This document shows, in pieces, positions 15,624 through 21,432 of a DNA stretch of 64,000 nucleotides (the first letter of the stretch is position 1; each line of letters opens with the position of its first letter). Source of the stretch: a virus. Position numbers and translations under genes: made by a program. The notes under the pieces were generated by a model. The model did not search any database and was not told the origin of the DNA. It worked only from the letters and a program-made list of their open reading frames with translations. The stretch spans positions 1 to 64,000 of the IMG/VR virus record IMGVR_UViG_3300009545_000021, one strand, 5' to 3'.

Positions 15624-16415
15624 ATGCAGCATGTCGTAATGTACTCGGGTGGCCTTGGTTCTTTCGGCGCCGCGCATCGCGTGATCGAGGCGCACGGCAA
15701 GGAGGGCATAACGCTTCTCTTCACCGATACCTTGATCGAGGATGAGGATCTTTACCGCTTCCTCGACGACACCGAGCTGCATTTCGGCGTACCGGTGACG
15801 CGCATCAAAGATGGCCGCGACCCCTGGCGCGTCTTCAACGAGGTCCGGTTTCTCGGCAACACCCGGATCGATCCCTGCTCCCGCATCCTCAAGCGCGAGC
15901 TGGCCGATCGCTGGCTGGTGGAGAATTGCGATCCGTCCTCAACGACCGTGCACCTTGGAATCGATTGGACCGAACAGCATCGGTTCGATGACGGGAAGGG
16001 AGGGGGTGCCAGGCTGCGCTATCAGCGGAATGGCTGGCGCGCCGAAGCGCCGTTGTGTCAACCGCCCTATCTTTGGCGCTCCAGACTTTACGCGATGCTC
16101 GAGACCGTCGGTATCAAGCCGCCGCGGCTCTACGCGATGGGCTTCGTTCACAACAACTGCGGCGGCTTTTGCATCAAGGCAGGGCAGGGGCACTTTGCGC
16201 TGCTCCTCAAGACGATGCCGGAGCGTTATCGGTTGCACGAGGAAGAGGAGCTGGCCCTTGTCGAAAAACTCGGCGCGGAGGTGGCAATCCTGCGCGACCG
16301 GCGCGGCGGCAAAACCCGGCCGATGACGTTGCGCGACTTCCGGCTTAGGATCGAGGCGAAGCAAGCAATCGACGAAGACGAGATCGGCGGTTGCGGCTGT
16401 TTTGTTGATACCTAA
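15624..16415 (+). CDS. PP-loop (PAPS reductase-like) enzyme
   Basis: 263 residues. SGGLGS at 8-13 is the PP-loop that binds ATP in the PAPS reductase/N-type ATP-pyrophosphatase superfamily; DTLIEDEDLYRFL near 33-45 is the usual following segment. Late cysteines (NNCGGFCIKAGQGHF near 177-191 and GCGCF at the C-terminus) could bind a metal or FeS cluster. Such phage enzymes may modify nucleotides or sulfur in nucleic acids; no sulfate pathway is nearby. Substrate unknown. Confidence 0.8.
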   Translation: MQHVVMYSGGLGSFGAAHRVIEAHGKEGITLLFTDTLIEDEDLYRFLDDTELHFGVPVTRIKDGRDPWRVFNEVRFLGNTRIDPCSRILKRELADRWLVENCDPSSTTVHLGIDWTEQHRFDDGKGGGARLRYQRNGWRAEAPLCQPPYLWRSRLYAMLETVGIKPPRLYAMGFVHNNCGGFCIKAGQGHFALLLKTMPERYRLHEEEELALVEKLGAEVAILRDRRGGKTRPMTLRDFRLRIEAKQAIDEDEIGGCGCFVDT

Positions 16416-16416
16416 G

Positions 16417-16438
16417 AACATCCCGCAATCTGTGAAAT
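16417..16438 (+). promoter_or_regulatory. Repeated upstream box, copy 2
   Basis: AACATCCCGCA then ATCTGTGAAAT, 11 bases before the ATG at 16450. It matches copy 1 before 15624 over about 22 bases allowing a one-base gap. Presumably a shared promoter or regulator site for the two units. Confidence 0.45.
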
Positions 16439-16449
16439 AGGATCGCTCT

Positions 16450-16698
16450 ATGTCCGTCTTCACCCCTGAGGAAGTCGCTTCGCTTTGGCGCTACCAGTTC
16501 GGCCCCTGGGGATCGCCCTTCGATCACGATCCCGTGAACCCGCCGCGCATGCATCCCTTCACCTGCGGCAACCGTGACGGTCACCCTAAGATCGCCGGCG
16601 ACAAGGGCATCCTCGTTCCGACGACCCGCGGCTGGATCTGCCCTATTTGTGATTACACTCAGGATTGGGCGTATGACCTTATGAAGAGGTGGCCATGA
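16450..16698 (+). CDS. Small zinc-finger-like phage protein
   Basis: 82 residues. A cysteine after HPFTCGNRDGH (near 39) and a CPIC pair near 64-67 suggest one zinc site; the layout (HPFTC, long loop, WICPICDYTQDW) is common to small phage proteins of unknown role. The stop overlaps the next ATG (ATGA). Confidence 0.7.
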   Translation: MSVFTPEEVASLWRYQFGPWGSPFDHDPVNPPRMHPFTCGNRDGHPKIAGDKGILVPTTRGWICPICDYTQDWAYDLMKRWP

Positions 16699-17009
16699 CC
16701 TATCTCGAGGCCCTCAGGGCGATGGAGACCGGGCGCCTAGTTCGTCGTCAGGGCTGGCCGCCGCTGCAGACCTTGCGGCGTTCGCTGCGCCGGCGCGTTC
16801 GGACGGATGAGTTCGGCCAGCCGTTGCGCGACCCTGGCGGCAACGCGATCTGGGAATGGGCCCCATGTTTGGAGGAGCGGCTTATGGGGCGGGTTGTCTG
16901 GTCGGGCTGGGAACCGTTGCTCGAAGACATGCAGGGCGAGGATTGGCTGGTGGCGGCCGAGATCTGCGATCGCCCCTCGAAAAGGGAGAGGGTGAAGCAT
17001 GCCGTCTGA
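16695..17009 (+). CDS. DUF2829/Tad2-like protein, candidate anti-Thoeris
   Basis: 104 residues from ATG 16695. The opening (TYLEALRAMETGRLVRRQGW) and the end (LLEDMQGEDWLVA) match the two hallmarks of DUF2829: a short helix followed by R-x-GW and a closing D-M-x-x-EDW. Members of this family include Tad2, which binds and sequesters the Thoeris signal molecule. The middle is longer and more basic than in typical members, so signal binding is unproven. The position in an accessory gene block fits a counter-defence role. Confidence 0.6.
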   Translation: MTYLEALRAMETGRLVRRQGWPPLQTLRRSLRRRVRTDEFGQPLRDPGGNAIWEWAPCLEERLMGRVVWSGWEPLLEDMQGEDWLVAAEICDRPSKRERVKHAV

Positions 17010-17331
17010 GGCGATGGAAGGCGCGCGCGTCGCTGCCGAAATCAACCTGATCGTCAATCGCAAGCGCTTTGTGCACTACGCGCATTCGGGCGACCCGCGC
17101 CGGGATGACTGGGTCGAGGTGGTGTCGGGCTATGTCGAGGGCTCGACGGTGGTCAAGCGTTGGCCGACCTCGGCCGAGGCGCAGGCGGCGTGGGAGGCGG
17201 AGTATGTTCGGCTCTTCGCCGGCCATGGAGATTTTAACAGCGTCGAGTGGCGGGTGCAGCCGGAAGTCGATCACGACAACATCGGGTGGGCGATTTATTC
17301 GCGGCTGCGGCTGTTCGCGTCCGGCGAGTGA
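16999..17331 (+). CDS. Phage protein of unknown function
   Basis: 110 residues, start overlapping the previous end by 11 bases. Mixed alpha/beta, with aromatic-rich strands (RFVHYAHSGDPRRDDWVEVV). No family recognised. The 210 bases downstream hold no clear gene. Confidence 0.6.
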   Translation: MPSEAMEGARVAAEINLIVNRKRFVHYAHSGDPRRDDWVEVVSGYVEGSTVVKRWPTSAEAQAAWEAEYVRLFAGHGDFNSVEWRVQPEVDHDNIGWAIYSRLRLFASGE

Positions 17332-17541
17332 TCACGCTGATTTGATCCCCGTCGGCTTTCCGGGTTCAGTATGGTTTGGGTCCCATGGTTGTCGGGCGCG
17401 CCGGGTGGGAGCTGGGCGGCGCGAGGTTTGATCCTTCATTTGGCTAGGATCGAGCGCGCTATCTGACGATTATGAAGGCCCCGCGATCCTGCCCTCCAAT
17501 CAGCGGATTGCGGCCCGGCTCCACGATTTTGAGGAAAGATC

Positions 17542-17763
17542 ATGCAAGACACGCAAGAGTTCAGCGATCTGCGCGAACGGGTTCGTTCCGGCACCAGGCT
17601 GCGGCAAGCGGCGAACCAGTTTTTGGCGCAGCTGTCGCTCGACGGGGATTTCGATCATGAGGCCGAAGAGGGCAGCAGTTGCCCGGTCTGCGCGGCCATG
17701 TTCGTGCTCGAGCAGGCGATCGGCGGGGATTTCAGCCTGATGCCGGAAACGGAAGGGCCGTGA
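17542..17763 (+). CDS. Small phage protein with CxxC
   Basis: 73 residues, GAGGAAAG before ATG 17542. Helical, with a single CPVC motif near 47-50 that could bind zinc with a partner or in a dimer. Unknown role. Confidence 0.65.
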   Translation: MQDTQEFSDLRERVRSGTRLRQAANQFLAQLSLDGDFDHEAEEGSSCPVCAAMFVLEQAIGGDFSLMPETEGP

Positions 17764-17766
17764 CGA

Positions 17767-17988
17767 ATGACCGGTGACGACTGGTGCCCGATCGAGACAG
17801 CGCCGAAAGATGGCACCAAGATTTTGCTTGGACGCTTCGTCGAGGGCGATGACTACGACGGCATCATGAGCGTCGATCGGTATCGGCGACCGGAAGACAA
17901 TGCCGGGTGGGTCGGCTTTGGGCTTTTCAACATGCGCTGGTGGCCGCCGACGCATTGGATGCCGCTTCCCTCGAGGCCGCGGCGGTAG
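17767..17988 (+). CDS. DUF551-like phage protein
   Basis: 73 residues. WCPIETAPKDGTKILLG at 6-22 and THWMPLP near the end are the conserved ends of the short DUF551 family, common in phages and of unknown function. The spacing between the ends is normal. Three bases after the preceding stop. Confidence 0.75.
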   Translation: MTGDDWCPIETAPKDGTKILLGRFVEGDDYDGIMSVDRYRRPEDNAGWVGFGLFNMRWWPPTHWMPLPSRPRR

Positions 17989-18003
17989 GCCAATCTTCCC
18001 GCC

Positions 18004-18129
18004 TCAGGATCGGAAGGGCGCGAGCGCGCCATAGGTTTTTCTGCTCTCGGTATAGTGCGTCTCCCAGGTGCCGCCATTGCAGGCGACAGCGAGGAGGGCG
18101 GCGAAGTGCTCGACCGCTTCGGGCTTCAT
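18004..18129 (-). CDS. 41-residue protein, last of a minus-strand trio
   Basis: ATG 18129 overlaps the preceding stop as ATGA and the frame ends at TGA 18006-18004. Product begins MKPEAVEHFAALLAVACNGG. The size is below usual gene-calling limits, but tight coupling in a three-gene cassette supports it. Function unknown. Confidence 0.5.
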   Translation of the reverse strand: MKPEAVEHFAALLAVACNGGTWETHYTESRKTYGALAPFRS

Positions 18130-18635
18130 ACGGCGCCCTCGGTCACCTGCAGGAGCTGCAGCCGCAGCTTTTCAACCGCCAGCGTCTCGGCCGTGAGCTG
18201 CCAGTCCAGCATGTCGCGGTGCTTGGCGAGGATCTTCAATTTCAGCTCCTGGATGTGCTTCTCGCTGATGAGGATATAGTCCAGAAAGGCGTCGTCGGCT
18301 TCTTCGGCCTTGTCGCGCGCATTGGCGCGCCACAAGGCGTTCTCGGCTTCGGTTTTCTTCAAGTCCACCTCGAAGCGTTCGACCGCCTTTTGCAGCGCAT
18401 CCATCTTTTCGAGCAGATAGACCACCAGGTCGGCGCGATCGGGCCACACCAGGTCGTTGCCGGGATTGTCCGCCTGCCAGCGCTTGATGGCGCGCATGTC
18501 GGCTTTCCAGCTCAGGTCGAACGTCGCCTGCAATTGGTCGGCCCGTTCGACAGCGCAATTGTGATGACCGGCGTGCCGCCAGCAGCCGTCGAAATGGGTC
18601 TGGCCCGGGTTGTCGGGGTGGGGAAGATCGGTCAT
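18126..18635 (-). CDS. Coiled-coil phage protein
   Basis: 169 residues from ATG 18635 (ATGA with the preceding tiny gene). N-terminus carries a Cys/His cluster (CWRHAGHHNC near 18-27) that could bind metal; the remainder from about 70 is a long charged coiled coil. No family recognised. Confidence 0.65.
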   Translation of the reverse strand: MTDLPHPDNPGQTHFDGCWRHAGHHNCAVERADQLQATFDLSWKADMRAIKRWQADNPGNDLVWPDRADLVVYLLEKMDALQKAVERFEVDLKKTEAENALWRANARDKAEEADDAFLDYILISEKHIQELKLKILAKHRDMLDWQLTAETLAVEKLRLQLLQVTEGAV

Positions 18636-18718
18636 TTCAATACCCATACAAAGGCCCAAACGATGAAAGTGAGGGCGGTCCACTCGACGATTTTGACCAG
18701 CGCGTCCGGCCAAGACAT
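18632..18718 (-). CDS. 28-residue single-span membrane protein
   Basis: ATG 18718 has GGAG eight bases upstream. After MSWPDALVK the product is one hydrophobic helix (IVEWTALTFIVWAFVWV). The stop overlaps the next start. First gene of the minus-strand cassette, directly behind the operator-like dyad. A membrane-active peptide with a soluble partner is possible, but this is inference. Confidence 0.5.
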   Translation of the reverse strand: MSWPDALVKIVEWTALTFIVWAFVWVLK

Positions 18719-18730
18719 GCACGTTCTCCT

Positions 18731-18777
18731 GCAAATCCGAACATTTGATTTGCATCCTGAAAAATTGGAAATCAAAT
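18731..18777. promoter_or_regulatory. Overlapping inverted repeats between divergent genes
   Basis: ATTTGATTT (18743-18751) pairs with AAATCAAAT (18769-18777), a perfect 9-bp dyad. GCAAATC (18731-18737) pairs with GATTTGC (18747-18753). The gap is AT-rich in a GC-rich genome and lies between genes starting at 18718 (-) and 18803 (+). This is the layout of a shared operator with competing half-sites. Confidence 0.55.
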
Positions 18778-18802
18778 CTACGTTTTTATCGGGAGTGAGC
18801 CC

Positions 18803-19126
18803 ATGGCCGATGCCGTCGATCCGATTGTCAAAGACCTGGCCAAGGCCATCGGCGAAAAATTCGACCAGCAACTTTTCGACAAGATGAGCTTGCTCGACGA
18901 CCCGAAACAGGCAACGGCCTTGGCTTACATGGCGGCGCTGCACACATGCATCTTCGCGGCAAAAATAACCGCCATCGGTCTGATGCACGGGCCGGAACAC
19001 GCCGGCACGATCAAGGCGATGACGGAGGCGAACGAGACGGTGATCGACCTCATCACCCGGGGCATGCGCACGGGCATGGCCATCTTGGAGCGGACGCAGC
19101 GTGGGCGGACATCTGCGCCTGGCTGA
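18803..19126 (+). CDS. Helical phage protein
   Basis: 107 residues. Almost all helix, with AKITAIGLMHGPEHAGTI near 53-70. Unknown function. The bases after its stop (to about 19209) would encode a plausible peptide in another frame (ADICAWLKANGLEMHVTLKG), so a frameshift or a small extra gene is possible. Confidence 0.6.
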   Translation: MADAVDPIVKDLAKAIGEKFDQQLFDKMSLLDDPKQATALAYMAALHTCIFAAKITAIGLMHGPEHAGTIKAMTEANETVIDLITRGMRTGMAILERTQRGRTSAPG

Positions 19127-19420
19127 AGGCGAACGGGCTGGAGATGCACGTCACGCTCAAGGGCGAGGTCTGGTTCTGTACGGCTCGCACAAAAAGACCG
19201 CGACGTCCTTGACCGCGCAAAAGCGCGACGATAGGACTCATAAACAGAGCGCATCGGTTGCGAAGGCCCCTTAATCCTCCCACGGGAGGGGTCGAGCCCT
19301 GGGTGATCAGGGCTTTCGGGTGCGCTCATCCTCTTCCTGTAGCGAGCGCAGACATGCGCTATCGGGCGGGCAGGGAGGCCGAGAAGGGGGATGCCCCGTT
19401 ATCGAGCCTCCCGTAAGTTT
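19127..19420 (+). other. Non-coding stretch with serial hairpins
   Basis: No supported gene. Hairpins follow one another: CGCGC/GCGCG (19214-19227), CCTCCC/GGGAGG (about 19276-19289), AGCCCTG/CAGGGCT (about 19294-19313), AGCGCA/TGCGCT (about 19345-19360) and GGGAGGC/GCCTCCC (19373-19412). None has a clear U-tract. Together they look like structured RNA ahead of the Y RNA-like array. Confidence 0.45.
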
Positions 19421-19495
19421 AGCCGGGGCGAATGCTCGGCGGGTCTACATTCTGTCGAAATGAACGGACTCGCCAACCAACTCGTCGCCCCGGCT
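19421..19495 (+). ncRNA. Short Y RNA-like unit (unit A)
   Basis: A perfect 11-bp terminal stem: AGCCGGGGCGA (19421-19431) with TCGCCCCGGCT (19485-19495). The 5' strand runs into GGCGAATG, which fits the Ro60-binding motif GNCGAANG as I recall it, and CGAATGC followed by TACATT is shared with the two longer units. There is no T arm, so the tRNA-like module is missing; the 3' motif is a poor match. It ends seven bases before unit B. Confidence 0.5.
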
Positions 19496-19502
19496 TTCTC
19501 GA

Positions 19503-19638
19503 TCGACGTCGAGACGAATGCGGGTCGTGATTACATTGCTGGATCTTGGTTCGAATCCAAGTTGCTCCCTCGGGAGCGATGGCCGAATGGTAAGGCAAAC
19601 GAAAGACATCACGTCCTATTTTGTCGTCTCGACGTCGA
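19503..19638 (+). ncRNA. YrlA-like Y RNA with tRNA mimicry (unit B)
   Basis: The ends form a perfect 15-bp stem (19503-19517 with 19624-19638). GACGAATG on the 5' side and TTTTGTC on the 3' side fit the bacterial Ro60 motif pair GNCGAANG/CNUUGNC, with one deviation. Inside lie a T arm (19545-19561, TTCGAAT loop), an acceptor-like hairpin TTGCTCC-CTCG-GGAGCGA (19562-19579) and a D arm GCC/GGC with GG in the loop (19582-19596). T, acceptor, D order is the permuted tRNA mimicry of YrlA RNAs. Confidence 0.75.
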
Positions 19639-19644
19639 CCCGTT

Positions 19645-19786
19645 CGACGCTGCCGCGAATGCCTGTGTGACTACATTGTAAGCTTGAGGTCGTCGGTTCG
19701 ATTCCGATCGCTGGGCGCAAGCCCGGTGTAGCTCAGGGGTTAGAGCGCAAGAGGACGTCATGCATTCCCTTGTCGCGGCAGCGTCG
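19645..19786 (+). ncRNA. YrlA-like Y RNA with tRNA mimicry (unit C)
   Basis: Terminal stem of 14 perfect pairs (19645-19658 with 19773-19786). CGCGAATG and CCTTGTC are the Ro60-type motifs; the second is an exact CNUUGNC. T arm 19692-19708 (TTCGATT loop), acceptor-like hairpin 19709-19728 closed by a GCAA tetraloop, bases T8-A9, and a full D arm GCTC/GAGC (19731-19746). CAAG (19748-19751) pairs with CTTG (19683-19686) where an anticodon stem would be. It starts six bases after unit B. Confidence 0.8.
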
Positions 19787-19814
19787 TTTCCTCCTCACGC
19801 CCTTGTGATCGGAC

Positions 19815-19833
19815 ATTCCAGAATTTCTGGAAT
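19815..19833 (+). promoter_or_regulatory. 19-bp palindrome before the vWA gene
   Basis: ATTCCAGAA-T-TTCTGGAAT, nine perfect pairs about a single base, between the Y RNA array and the vWA gene. It could be an operator or a hairpin in the mRNA leader. It ends three bases before an ATG at 19837, which has no ribosome-binding site; the ATG at 19867 is the better start. Confidence 0.55.
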
Positions 19834-19866
19834 TAGATGACGGCCTCGCAACCGGGACCCCACCCC

Positions 19867-20631
19867 ATGCAGCACGATTTCATTCTGCTCGACCGTTCGC
19901 AATCCATGGATTCACACTGGAGCGAAGCCCTCGCCGCGGTCAACACCTACGTCGCCAAGCTCGCCGCCGACAAGGTCGATACCGGCGTCACGCTGGCGGT
20001 TTTCGATACCGTCGTCGGCCAGCCGAGCTTCGATATCCTGCGCGATCGCATCATCCCCTCGACCTGGCACCCGGTCGAAACGCGCGAGGCTTTTCCGCGT
20101 GGCATGACGCCGCTCTATGACAGCGTCGCCAAGATCGTCCACCTCGCCGAGCAGGGCAATTACAGCAAGGTCGCGATCATCATCATGACCGACGGCGAGG
20201 AGAATTCGAGCAAGGAGTACGACCGCAAGGGCGCGGCGGACCTGCTCGACAAATGCCGCGCCAAGGATTGGGCGGTGATCTTCCTCGGCGCCTCGTTTGA
20301 CAACCGTGTGCAGGCGGCCGGTCTCGGCGCGACGCGCAAGATGTCGGTGCCGATGTCCGCCGGCAATTACGTCTCCACCATCAACACCCTGTCGGCCAAG
20401 CGCGGGCTCTATGCCAGCGGTGCGGCGACGATGGACTCGATGGAGTTCAGCGACGCCGAGCTGGCCGAAGCTGTCACCCCGGCACCGGTCTGGGTGCCCG
20501 ATCCCAATTATGCGCAGCCGGCGGATTTCGATCCGACGCCGAGCGCCGGTTCGCCGCCCGACAGCGCGCAGCCGGGCTCTTCGAGCAGTGATGATTCCGC
20601 CGCTTCGGTCGACGTAGGGTCCTCGACATGA
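19867..20631 (+). CDS. von Willebrand A domain protein next to Y RNA-like genes
   Basis: 254 residues from ATG 19867 (an upstream ATG at 19837 adds ten). A complete MIDAS metal site is visible: DRSQS at 9-13, the Thr of RGMTPLYDS near 80 and the Asp of MTDGEENSS near 107. The vWA fold fills about residues 1-190; a Pro/Ser/Asp-rich disordered tail ends the protein. Ro60 proteins pair a TROVE/HEAT ring with a vWA domain; here only the vWA part exists. Placed 80 bases after the Y RNA-like array, it may act with those RNAs; this is inference. Its stop overlaps the next start. Confidence 0.8.
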   Translation: MQHDFILLDRSQSMDSHWSEALAAVNTYVAKLAADKVDTGVTLAVFDTVVGQPSFDILRDRIIPSTWHPVETREAFPRGMTPLYDSVAKIVHLAEQGNYSKVAIIIMTDGEENSSKEYDRKGAADLLDKCRAKDWAVIFLGASFDNRVQAAGLGATRKMSVPMSAGNYVSTINTLSAKRGLYASGAATMDSMEFSDAELAEAVTPAPVWVPDPNYAQPADFDPTPSAGSPPDSAQPGSSSSDDSAASVDVGSST

Positions 20632-20960
20632 TTTCGCGCCGCGGCTTCGTCACCGGCCTGGTCGGTCTCCTGGCCGCGCCGGCGATCGTCAAGTATGAAT
20701 GGATCATGCCGGTGAAATCGCCGGTGATCGGCAACGCAATCATCAATAAAATGCATCTTCTGACCAACCCGGCTCCGATCTTGGAGGGTTGGAAGTTTCT
20801 CGGTTGGCAACATGCCGTATACGACGCGGCAACCGGCCTCTACCGCATGGGTCCTTTGGAGCCGTGTGACCGCCCAACAGAACAAGGGTTCATGTTTTCC
20901 AAATGGGGACATGACCCGCCATGCGAGAACCCAAACGCGCCCGTCGCCGTCGCGACCTAG
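20628..20960 (+). CDS. Small protein with Tat-like N-terminus, copy 1
   Basis: 110 residues. Starts SRRGFVTGLVGLLAAPAIV, a twin-arginine-type signal, then KYEWIMPV. The first 29 residues are nearly the same as those of the gene at 21100, while the rest differs. Such proteins occur in phage structural regions with no known role. Real Tat export is uncertain because the stretch may be a structural motif. Confidence 0.65.
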   Translation: MISRRGFVTGLVGLLAAPAIVKYEWIMPVKSPVIGNAIINKMHLLTNPAPILEGWKFLGWQHAVYDAATGLYRMGPLEPCDRPTEQGFMFSKWGHDPPCENPNAPVAVAT

Positions 20961-21112
20961 AGCGCATGAAAGCCCGTTGCCGCCGCATCTATCCGCATGA
21001 CGTCAATGGCAAGCTCGCCAACAACCTGAAGCCTTGCTCTTGCTCTATGGGATGCGGCAATCGCCGCTCCTATGACGGCCCGAAACGCCAGGAGCTGCCA
21101 TGTCGGGACTGA
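20921..21112 (+). CDS. Small Cys-rich basic phage protein
   Basis: 63 residues, overlapping the previous gene by 40 bases and the next by 13. Arg-rich N-terminus, then NNLKPCSCSMGCGNRRSYDG and a RQEL end. CxCxxxC followed by GNRR is typical of a small zinc-knuckle protein found in many phages. Role unknown. Confidence 0.6.
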   Translation: MREPKRARRRRDLERMKARCRRIYPHDVNGKLANNLKPCSCSMGCGNRRSYDGPKRQELPCRD

Positions 21113-21432
21113 TCACCCGCCGCAACTTCGTCGCCGGCCTGGCGGTTGCGCTGGCTGCACCGGCCATCGTGAAATACGAGTGGATCATGCCGGTTCGCTC
21201 GCTCAAGCCGGCGGTGATCCCGCCGCCGCAGCCCGAGATTGTTTTGGGTTACTATGCATTTTCAGAGGTCAGCGTGCCGGATGCCCTCAAGCGGGGTTGG
21301 TGGCGCGTTCGGCGCCTTTACATGAAAGATGGCAACGTCGAGATCTACCGGGAATTCACGCCCTACGATCCTCGCCTTGGCGAGCCTTACCCCTACGTTC
21401 TGGATAAGTGGACGGAAACGCTCTCGACCTGA
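21100..21432 (+). CDS. Small protein with Tat-like N-terminus, copy 2
   Basis: 110 residues. TRRNFVAGLAVALAAPAIV then KYEWIMPV, a paralogue of the gene at 20628 in its first 30 residues. The C-terminal two thirds have an aromatic beta-rich pattern (RGWWRVRRLYMKDGNVEIYR). Overlaps the terminase start by 25 bases. Confidence 0.65.
   Translation: MSGLITRRNFVAGLAVALAAPAIVKYEWIMPVRSLKPAVIPPPQPEIVLGYYAFSEVSVPDALKRGWWRVRRLYMKDGNVEIYREFTPYDPRLGEPYPYVLDKWTETLST

Noticed and set aside
18946-19212. Frameshifted extension of the gene at 18803
   Set aside because: The peptide after the stop looks plausible but there is no start codon with a ribosome-binding site or slippery sequence; cannot be decided from sequence alone.
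19391-19681. 96-residue reading frame across the ncRNA array
   Set aside because: No ribosome-binding site or family signature, and it crosses structured RNA stems with perfect pairing.
19503-19786. Two permuted tRNA genes (3' half before 5' half)
   Set aside because: This was my first reading. The acceptor-like strands are joined by short tetraloops (CTCG, GCAA), both units are closed by 14-15 bp stems and carry Ro60-type motifs, so YrlA-like Y RNAs explain more. The tRNA potential of unit C is kept as a separate finding.
19797-19837. LexA or sigma-54 site at the 19815 palindrome
   Set aside because: The sequence does not match alphaproteobacterial LexA (GTTC-N7-GTTC) or -24/-12 consensus spacing.
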